A DNA stretch of 64,000 nt from Mucilaginibacter lacusdianchii (GTDB taxonomy: Bacteria; Bacteroidota; Bacteroidia; Sphingobacteriales; Sphingobacteriaceae): contig NZ_WSRW01000002.1 of assembly GCF_009770985.1 (NCBI RefSeq), positions 1,178,001 through 1,242,000 on the forward strand, read 5' to 3'. Positions 58,307 to 64,000 of the stretch are shown in pieces; the stretch's first letter is position 1, and each line of letters starts with the position of its first letter. The notes beneath the pieces are model-generated. The model was given only the letters and a program-made list of their open reading frames with translations. It did no database searches and was not told the origin of the DNA. The translations under genes and the position numbers were made by a program.

Positions 58307-58870
58307 ATGTACGACAAACTAAGAACGCATATTGAAAAAGTAGTACCGCTAACAGATGATGAGTTTGCCTTTGTAACTACACATTTTACGGTTAAGCATT
58401 ACAAAAAGCGACAATTCATTTTTGAGGAAGGCGACCTGGTGCCCAACTCCTACTGGGTGGTATCGGGCCTGCTGATGCTGGCTTATCGCGACGAAGCGGC
58501 CCGGCAGCATATTGTTTCCTTTGCAATGGAAGACTGGTGGGAGAGTGATTTTTTAGCCTATCATACGCAAAGTAAAGCCACCATGGCCCTGCAGTGCCTG
58601 GAAGATACGGAGGTACTGTGCCTCTCGCTGCAGAATTACCAGCAGTTATGCTCCAGGTTGCACAAAATGGAACATTTTTTTCTTACCAAGGCCAACTCCG
58701 GGCACATTGCCTCACAACAGCGCATCTTGTCGTTTATCACCTCCAATGCGCAGCAGCGTTACGAGCAGTTATTGAAACGTTACCCGGCCCTTTTACAACG
58801 CGTTCCCAAAACCTTGCTGGCCTCCTACCTCGGTGTTTCGCGCGAAACCTTGAGCCGGCTTACTTATTAA
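58307..58870 (+). CDS. Crp/Fnr-family transcriptional regulator
   Basis: A 187-residue regulator with a cyclic-nucleotide-binding fold: RQFIFEEGDLVPNSYWVVSGLLMLAY and EDWWESDFLAYHTQSKATMALQCLEDTEVLCLS. The C-terminal HTH has VPKTLLASYLGVSRETLSRL. Such short Crp-like proteins in Bacteroidota often lack the canonical cAMP pocket. The start at ATG 58307 is chosen over an upstream GTG. It follows the TetR gene by 24 bases and may share its transcript. Confidence 0.85.
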   Translation: MYDKLRTHIEKVVPLTDDEFAFVTTHFTVKHYKKRQFIFEEGDLVPNSYWVVSGLLMLAYRDEAARQHIVSFAMEDWWESDFLAYHTQSKATMALQCLEDTEVLCLSLQNYQQLCSRLHKMEHFFLTKANSGHIASQQRILSFITSNAQQRYEQLLKRYPALLQRVPKTLLASYLGVSRETLSRLTY

Positions 58871-58994
58871 TCTGCCCCGAACGGATTTAAAATTGTGCGG
58901 TTTGTCACACAAACAAGTCGCGCCTGATACGGAATTTTGCTTTATAATTTATTGAACAGGATGTTCTATAGCATCTTTATTAAAGCAAATCCTA

Positions 58995-59384
58995 ATGGAA
59001 AAACGAATTATTAATCCGTGGACCTGGCAAAATGAGCGCAGCTACGCACAGGCCGTTGAAGTTAAGCAAGTGGAAGGCACGCTGTATTGTGCAGGCCAGG
59101 CAGCCGTACATGCCGATGGTACATCAAGCAATGCCGATATGAAAACGCAACTGCTGTTGGCCATCCAAAATCTGGAACAGGTAATTACTGAAGCTGATTA
59201 CGAATGTAAGAATATTGTGCGGTTGAACATCCTCACTACCTCTACAGCCGAATTATGGCCACACTTCACTGTACTGCAAGAATGGATTGCCAAGCACGGT
59301 ATTCAGCAAGCTACCACCCTATGCGAAGTAAAAACGCTTTTTGAAACTTTAAGCATTGAGTTGGAAGCTACCGTAGTAAAGTAA
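58995..59384 (+). CDS. RidA/YjgF-family protein
   Basis: A 129-residue cytosolic protein with the family start RIINPWTWQNERSYAQAVEV, GTLYCAGQAAVHADG and VRLNILTTSTAELWPHF. RidA proteins hydrolyse reactive enamines/imines or form related trimeric enzymes; the conserved active-site Arg near residue 105 (RPARTT motif) appears replaced (QATTLCEV), so activity may differ. It stands alone with short gaps on either side. Confidence 0.85.
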   Translation: MEKRIINPWTWQNERSYAQAVEVKQVEGTLYCAGQAAVHADGTSSNADMKTQLLLAIQNLEQVITEADYECKNIVRLNILTTSTAELWPHFTVLQEWIAKHGIQQATTLCEVKTLFETLSIELEATVVK

Positions 59385-59515
59385 AAACTTAAACGATTAA
59401 TAAGGCCCATCAGAGCTGGACCTTATTTTAAACCAATACTTGAAAAGATTCATTGATGGCCTTTAATAGCGAAAAATAAATTCCTGCAAAAAGATACCAA
59501 TTAGTATGTTTTATA

Positions 59516-59523
59516 TATTTTTG
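59516..59523 (+). promoter_or_regulatory. -7 promoter element for the DUF6010 gene
   Basis: TATTTTTG, exact TAnnTTTG match, 19 bases before the ATG at 59543. Confidence 0.5.
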
Positions 59524-59542
59524 TGTTGATAAAGCAGAGAAC

Positions 59543-59965
59543 ATGTCAGCAACAGCAGAATTTACGTTAACGAACACCTTAGCAGCAATTGGGATTGCGG
59601 GGTTATTCATTTCCTTATCTTCATTAATTAAAGAGCCGGAAAGGCAAAAGTTTAACGCCATACTGGTTGGCGGTGCAGGCGCTGCCTATTTAAGTGGAGG
59701 ATTGGGTTTATGGGAATTCGCTTTTTGCACCCTGATGACCTATATTGCTTACAAAGGGTTACAGCATTATTATTATATTGGTATAGCATGGCTATTGCAT
59801 ACCTGTTGGGATGTGGTGCACCATCTATATGCACATCCTATTGTTCCGTTTGTACCCACATCGTCTGCTGGTTGTGCAATATGTGATAGTATATTGGCTG
59901 TTTGGTTTTTTATGGGAGCACCTTCCGTTTTCAACCGGTTTAAATATCAAGCTAAAACTGCATGA
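59543..59965 (+). CDS. DUF6010 membrane protein
   Basis: A 140-residue protein with four membrane helices. LVGGAGAAYLSGGLGLWEFAF, HTCWDVVHHLYAHPIVPF (His-rich loop) and CAICDSILAVWFFMGAP are the family segments; the paired His and CxxC could bind metal or haem but this is not established. Its TGA overlaps the ATG of the next gene (ATGA), so the two are coupled. Confidence 0.8.
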   Translation: MSATAEFTLTNTLAAIGIAGLFISLSSLIKEPERQKFNAILVGGAGAAYLSGGLGLWEFAFCTLMTYIAYKGLQHYYYIGIAWLLHTCWDVVHHLYAHPIVPFVPTSSAGCAICDSILAVWFFMGAPSVFNRFKYQAKTA

Positions 59966-60432
59966 GTTTATATCCTATTTTATTAGCTCTTCATTCCTTA
60001 ACCCGCTGGCTGGTTCTGCTAAGTTTGATTTACGCCATATACCGCAGCTATAGCGGATGGCGGCAGGACAAACCTTTTTCAAAATTTGATAACAGCGTAA
60101 GGCATATTACAGTTACTATTGCTCACATACAGTTAGTATTGGGCGTTTGGCTGTACTTCATCAGCCCCATTACCAATTATTTTCTGGCAAACTTTAAAAC
60201 GGCAGTACACGAAAGGCAGATACGCTTTTTTGGGATGGAGCATGTTACGGTAATGCTGGTTGCCATAGTGTTGATTACTATTGGTTCGGCGAAGGCTAAA
60301 CGCAAACCTACCGACCAGTTAAAATACAAAACCATGGCTGTATGGTATACCGTAGCCATGGTTTTAATTATATCGTCTGTGCCGTGGCAATTCTCGCCAC
60401 TAATCAGCCGACCATATTTCAGGTGGTTTTAA
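59962..60432 (+). CDS. Four-helix membrane protein (cytochrome-b-like annotation group)
   Basis: A 156-residue membrane protein with four helices. His10 (LALHSLTRW), His54 (TIAHIQLVLGVW) and His93 (MEHVTVMLVA) lie in helices and could be haem ligands, which explains why relatives are often called cytochrome b; I see no firm haem motif. It overlaps the DUF6010 gene by four bases and probably works with it. It is convergent with the pseudouridine synthase gene. Confidence 0.75.
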   Translation: MSLYPILLALHSLTRWLVLLSLIYAIYRSYSGWRQDKPFSKFDNSVRHITVTIAHIQLVLGVWLYFISPITNYFLANFKTAVHERQIRFFGMEHVTVMLVAIVLITIGSAKAKRKPTDQLKYKTMAVWYTVAMVLIISSVPWQFSPLISRPYFRWF

Positions 60433-60438
60433 TGAGAT

Positions 60439-61185
60439 TTAATCTTCTGTTCCCTTTAAACTAACTTCATGATCTTTATCCTGAATCATGTAGGCAAACT
60501 TTTCCCAGAAACCATCCTTAGGCAACGGCGCTTTAATATCTACCGGTTCTTTTTTAACGGGGTGCATAAACTGCAAACGGCGAGCGTGCAGACAAATACT
60601 TTTTTTAAGACTGCCGCGTGGATAGCCGTACTTATTATCGCCCACAATAGGGCAATTTAAGGTAGATAACTGTACGCGTATTTGATGCGGCCTACCAGTA
60701 ATGGGATTTACTTGAATTAAGTAATAGCCGTTCAACTCGCCCACCAAGCGGTAATGCAACTCTGAGCGCTGGCTGCCCTGCACCTCATGCCCATGTGCTT
60801 TGGTCACATTTTTCTGCGGGTTTTTCACCAGCCAGTGTACCAAGTTACCAAAAGGCGGCTCGGGCCGGTTGCGCACCACTGCATAATAGGTTTTATGCAT
60901 TTGGCGACTTTTAAACAACAGGTTCAATCTTTCCAGCGCCTTGCTGGTTTTGGCAAATAAAATAACACCGCTAACCGGTCGATCTAACCGGTGTACCACG
61001 CCTAAAAAGGCGCCATTGGGCTTATCGTATTTTTTAGCAATGTACTTTTTTACTTTCTCGTCCAGTGGCTCATCACCAGTATCGTCTACCTGTACAATGT
61101 CACCTGCCCGCTTATTTACAGCAATCACGTGGTTATCTTCATACAGAATATCAGCGTCGGTAAGTTCAGTATATTGATTTTGCAT
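60439..61185 (-). CDS. RluA-family pseudouridine synthase
   Basis: A 248-residue RNA-modifying enzyme. The catalytic motif VVHRLDRPVSGVILFAKTSKAL contains the essential Asp; YLIQVNPITGRPHQIRVQLSTLNCPIVGDNKYG follows, and LHARRLQFMHPV closes the core. There is no S4 domain. It modifies uridines in rRNA or tRNA; the exact target cannot be told from sequence. It faces away from panB, with a dispersed inverted repeat in between. Confidence 0.9.
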   Translation of the reverse strand: MQNQYTELTDADILYEDNHVIAVNKRAGDIVQVDDTGDEPLDEKVKKYIAKKYDKPNGAFLGVVHRLDRPVSGVILFAKTSKALERLNLLFKSRQMHKTYYAVVRNRPEPPFGNLVHWLVKNPQKNVTKAHGHEVQGSQRSELHYRLVGELNGYYLIQVNPITGRPHQIRVQLSTLNCPIVGDNKYGYPRGSLKKSICLHARRLQFMHPVKKEPVDIKAPLPKDGFWEKFAYMIQDKDHEVSLKGTED

Positions 61186-61283
61186 TTCAGATTAGGTAAA
61201 TGGGGTATTTGTAAATACGGATTAAATAAGCAGAATGTTTCAGCCCCAACTAAACCTTCCCGGCAGGGAGGACTTTAAGAATA

Positions 61284-61375
61284 ACGTCATCTCGAACGAC
61301 AGTGAAATATCTTTTCGAAGCGGCAGTGTTAACCTAATCGCTTCAAAATATTTCTCGTTATCACTCGAAATGACA
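61284..61375. repeat. Dispersed palindromic repeat, about 90 bp
   Basis: Left arm (61284-61322, ACGTCATCTCGAACGACAGT then GAAATATCTTTTCGAAGCG) and right arm (from 61340, CGCTTCAAAATATTTCTC then GTTATCACTCGAAATGACA) are imperfect reverse complements around a short centre. This is the type of REP-like hairpin scattered between genes in Sphingobacteriaceae. It lies between panB and the RluA gene. Confidence 0.7.
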
Positions 61376-61422
61376 GTTTTATTAAAAGCTACTCTGGTCT
61401 AAGCTTTGAGATTTGAACCGGT

Positions 61423-62238
61423 TTAATATTGCTCTTTATCGCTAGGAAAATCCTGTGCTTTTACGTCGCTCACATAATGTTGCACGGCCTCGTTCATTAC
61501 ATCATATAAATTGGCATACTGGCGTAAAAACCGCGGGCGGAAACCTTTGTTTATACCCAGCATATCGTGAATTACCAGTACTTGCCCATCGCAGCCCTGC
61601 CCGGCACCAATGCCTATGGTAGGTATCTGCAAGCTACTGGTAACTTCTTTTGCCAAGGCAGCAGGTATTTTTTCGAGCACTACCGAAAAGCAACCAAGTT
61701 CCTGCAATTTCAAACAATCTTCACGCAGCTTCTGAGCCTCGGCCTCTTCTTTTGCCCTTACGGTATAGGTTCCGAATTTATAAATAGATTGCGGCGTTAA
61801 GCCCAAGTGCCCCATAACCGGGATGCCTGCGGTTAAAATACGACTTACCGATTCGGCAATTTCTACCCCGCCTTCCAGTTTGATGGCATGTGCGCCCGAT
61901 TCTTTCATGATACGGATAGCCGAATTCAACGCTTCCTTTGAATTACCCTGGTACGAACCAAAAGGCAAATCAACCACTACCAACGCCCGTTTAGCTGCAC
62001 GCACTACCGACGAGGCATGATAAATCATCTGATCTAAAGTAATAGGCAGTGTGGTTTCATGCCCGGCCATTACGTTTGAGGCCGAATCGCCAACTAAAAT
62101 TACATCAATACCGGCGTCGTCTACAATGGTAGCCATTGAATAGTCATAAGCGGTAAGCATGGCTATTTTTTCGCCTTTGGCTTTCATGGCCTGCAGGCTG
62201 TGGGTGGTAACGCGTTTTATCTCTTTATTTACTGACAT
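61423..62238 (-). CDS. panB: 3-methyl-2-oxobutanoate hydroxymethyltransferase
   Basis: A 271-residue enzyme of pantothenate synthesis that adds a hydroxymethyl group to 2-oxoisovalerate. Conserved parts are [27 protein letters not shown] (here [10 protein letters not shown]...), [27 protein letters not shown] with the Mg-binding Asp, [18 protein letters not shown] and [21 protein letters not shown]. No panC is adjacent. A TACCTTTG box lies about 110 bases upstream. Confidence 0.97.
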   Translation of the reverse strand: MSVNKEIKRVTTHSLQAMKAKGEKIAMLTAYDYSMATIVDDAGIDVILVGDSASNVMAGHETTLPITLDQMIYHASSVVRAAKRALVVVDLPFGSYQGNSKEALNSAIRIMKESGAHAIKLEGGVEIAESVSRILTAGIPVMGHLGLTPQSIYKFGTYTVRAKEEAEAQKLREDCLKLQELGCFSVVLEKIPAALAKEVTSSLQIPTIGIGAGQGCDGQVLVIHDMLGINKGFRPRFLRQYANLYDVMNEAVQHYVSDVKAQDFPSDKEQY

Positions 62239-62345
62239 CTTTGTAGAATCAAGATTATATAGTCAAGAATCAAAATTGTTATTACATAAATCATAAAACA
62301 GAATATTTACATTTCTGATTCTGTATTCTAATTCTAAAACCACCG

Positions 62346-62353
62346 CAAAGGTA
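62346..62353 (-). promoter_or_regulatory. -7 promoter element for panB
   Basis: TACCTTTG on the minus strand matches TAnnTTTG. The leader of about 105 bases contains imperfect AGAATCA-type repeats with no known riboswitch pattern. Confidence 0.4.
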
Positions 62354-62409
62354 GAAACAGATTTGTATAAATTATTGCGTTTTTACATTCAGTTAACTTA
62401 AAATTATTG

Positions 62410-62417
62410 TACATTTG
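62410..62417 (+). promoter_or_regulatory. -7 promoter element for carA
   Basis: TACATTTG, identical to the rpsF box, about 106 bases before the carA ATG. No clear -33 partner at the normal distance. Confidence 0.4.
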
Positions 62418-62523
62418 CGACCGTGAATTCAGAAGCATTGTTACTTCTTTATACCCGCTGTTTTCACGGAGCTGCACCACAAGCCAACCGGCTCAATGTT
62501 AATCCTTTTAATTTTATTGTAAG

Positions 62524-63630
62524 ATGACGAATTACACCAAGTTACCGGCTGTACTTTTACTGGCTGACGGCACTGTTTTTCATGGCAAAGCAGCCGGAAA
62601 AATAGGTACAACCACCGGCGAAATTTGCTTTAACACCGGTATGACCGGCTATCAGGAAATTTTTACCGACCCTTCTTACTTCGGTCAGATCATGGTAACC
62701 ACCAATGCACACATTGGTAACTATGGCATTAACAAAGAAGAAACGGAATCTGAAAAAATTCAGATTGCAGGGTTGGTTTGTAAAAACTACAACATTGCTT
62801 ACAGCCGCAAACAAGCTGATGAATCTATTCAGGATTATTTTCAGGAGCAGAACATTACCTGTATCTCTGATATTGACACCCGCCAGTTGGTACGCCACAT
62901 TCGCGACAAAGGTGCCATGAACGCCATCATTTCATCAGAAATTCTGGACATTGAAGAACTGAAAAAGAAACTGTCCGAAGTACCTTCTATGGACGGCCTG
63001 GAGCTTTCATCACAGGTATCAACTAATGAAACCTACACCTTTGGTAACGAGAATGCTCCTTACCGTGTAGCGGTACTGGATTTAGGTGTAAAGAAAAACA
63101 TCCTGCGCAATTTTTCTGACCGTGATGTTTATGCAAAAGTATACCCGGCCAAAACTTCATTCGAAGAAATGGAAAAAGATTTTCAGCCTAACGGCTACTT
63201 CATTTCCAATGGCCCTGGTGATCCGTCGGCTATGCCTTACGCTATTGATACGGTAAAAAAAGTACTGGAAGCTGATAAGCCAATGTTTGGTATCTGTTTA
63301 GGCCATCAATTACTAGCACTGGCCAACGGTATTCCAACCAAAAAAATGTTTAATGGTCACCGTGGCTTAAACCATCCGGTTAAAAATATTATTAAAGACC
63401 ACTGCGAGGTAACTTCACAAAACCACGGTTTTGGTGTGGTGCAAGATGCGGTTCGTGCATCTGATAAAGTAGAGGTTACCCACGTAAACCTGAACGACCA
63501 ATCGATTGAAGGTATCCGTGTTAAAGATAAAAAAGCATTTTCGGTACAATACCACCCAGAATCGTCACCAGGCCCGCATGATAGCCGTTATTTATTTGAC
63601 GACTTTGTGGATTTGATGAAAGATAAATAA
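62524..63630 (+). CDS. carA: Carbamoyl-phosphate synthase small subunit
   Basis: A 368-residue glutamine amidotransferase that supplies ammonia to CarB for arginine and pyrimidine synthesis. The N-terminal domain has GTTTGEICFNTGMTGYQEIFTDPSY; the class I amidotransferase domain has SNGPGDPSAMPYAI, the nucleophile Cys in MFGICLGHQLLALA (near residue 258), and the His-Glu pair in VQYHPESSPGPHD. A terminator follows at once, so carB is not co-transcribed here. Confidence 0.97.
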   Translation: MTNYTKLPAVLLLADGTVFHGKAAGKIGTTTGEICFNTGMTGYQEIFTDPSYFGQIMVTTNAHIGNYGINKEETESEKIQIAGLVCKNYNIAYSRKQADESIQDYFQEQNITCISDIDTRQLVRHIRDKGAMNAIISSEILDIEELKKKLSEVPSMDGLELSSQVSTNETYTFGNENAPYRVAVLDLGVKKNILRNFSDRDVYAKVYPAKTSFEEMEKDFQPNGYFISNGPGDPSAMPYAIDTVKKVLEADKPMFGICLGHQLLALANGIPTKKMFNGHRGLNHPVKNIIKDHCEVTSQNHGFGVVQDAVRASDKVEVTHVNLNDQSIEGIRVKDKKAFSVQYHPESSPGPHDSRYLFDDFVDLMKDK

Positions 63631-63631
63631 T

Positions 63632-63665
63632 AAAAAAGGGTTTAGCATTTGCTAACCCTTTTTTG
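63632..63665. terminator. Bidirectional terminator after carA
   Basis: AAAAAAGGGTTTAGCA and TGCTAACCCTTTTTT arms with a very short loop (one mismatch), between convergent genes. Confidence 0.85.
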
Positions 63666-63680
63666 TTGAAAGAAGATCAC

Positions 63681-64000
63681 TTAATCTTCTATATCATGCG
63701 GTTGCAATAGCAATGCCGAACAAACACCGGCCAGCAACAAGCGCTCGGCCGGAGCCTGGGTTTTAAAGTACACAGCGCCTTTATCAATTAATGATACCGC
63801 CGCTACAGGCTGATTATCTTGATTGAAAATTTCGTAACCAGATACATCGAAAGTGCTTGCCTGATGGCTGCCATTGCTGCCTTTGATTTTGGTGACAGGC
63901 ACAAAATAGTAATAGTCCTGATCGGTTTGATACAGCGTACCAGCATGGCGTTGGTTTGTATAATGTGCGTTATTATCTAAAGTAAGTTGCCAGGGCAAAT
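63681..64000 (-). CDS. Hypothetical protein, N-terminus beyond the window
   Basis: An open frame of at least 105 residues that reaches the window edge; a TTG near 63998 could be a start, but continuation past the edge is as likely. The visible part has YYYFVPVTKIKGSNG and FDVSGYEIFNQDNQPVAAVSLIDKGAVYF, strand-rich and without cysteine clusters except VCSALLLQPHDIED at the end. I do not recognise it. Confidence 0.55.
   Translation of the reverse strand, partial: LPWQLTLDNNAHYTNQRHAGTLYQTDQDYYYFVPVTKIKGSNGSHQASTFDVSGYEIFNQDNQPVAAVSLIDKGAVYFKTQAPAERLLLAGVCSALLLQPHDIED

Noticed and set aside
62418..62523. carA leader of about 100 bases as a riboswitch or attenuator
   Set aside because: No known ligand-binding motif, terminator hairpin or leader peptide is apparent.
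1..64000. CRISPR arrays, rRNA genes, insertion sequences, toxin-antitoxin pairs and conjugation genes
   Set aside because: None found: no regularly spaced repeats, no transposase-type ORF, no rRNA sequence and no relaxase or Tra proteins.

Overview
The window looks like chromosomal DNA of a Bacteroidota bacterium of the Sphingobacteriaceae (Mucilaginibacter/Pedobacter-like; inferred from protein flavour, not searched). Support: promoters with the Bacteroidota -7 box TAnnTTTG, few Shine-Dalgarno sites, families typical of the phylum (DUF6660, HYC_CC_PP-like, DUF3347, CusA fused to a TolC-like part) and the core gene order rpsF-rpsR-rplI and mreB-mreC-mreD-mrdA-rodA.

Bases 1 to about 34430 read as the right part of an integrated element. 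It lies against the 3' end of a tRNA-Phe gene (34430-34502), with a tyrosine recombinase just inside (32926-34233). Its left end and any transfer genes are outside the window. Cargo from left to right: an error-prone DnaE2 (cut by the window edge) with a Y-family partner that has lost two of three catalytic acids; a copper block on the plus strand (2581-17164) with two P1B ATPases of different class (CPC and CPH), a CopZ-like carrier, an HMA-AraC regulator, an outer-membrane barrel, three DUF305 loci, a Csp-like copper store, a multicopper oxidase fused to a CopB-like barrel, and an unrelated predicted nuclease; a divalent-metal block (17590-27382) with an RND pump fused to its outer-membrane factor, its adaptor, a frameshifted site-2 protease, a Zn/Cd-type P1B ATPase and a YnfA protein; and an arsenic operon on the minus strand (28071-32500): arsR, DUF6428, an arsN1-like acetyltransferase, arsC, acr3 and two metallophosphoesterases.

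The most interesting pattern is shared by several modules. Four small exported Cys-rich proteins (5179-5643, 11556-11957, 17590-17910, 27446-27784), each ending close to a Pro-Pro pair, each sit directly before a metal gene or gene group. In three of the four intervals a perfect 8-9 bp inverted repeat has one arm on the stop codon of the small gene and the other arm 6-12 nt before the next start codon. This is what a metal-sensing upstream reading frame that controls downstream translation through RNA folding would look like.

From 34503 to the end the DNA is ordinary core chromosome: manA, icd, a dnaX with an A11 run that would end translation after either single-base slip (a candidate tau/gamma switch), the rpsF operon, mtgA, the rod-shape cluster, purH, purN, a Rieske-FAD oxidoreductase, a small metabolic and regulatory group, an RluA-type pseudouridine synthase, panB and carA.
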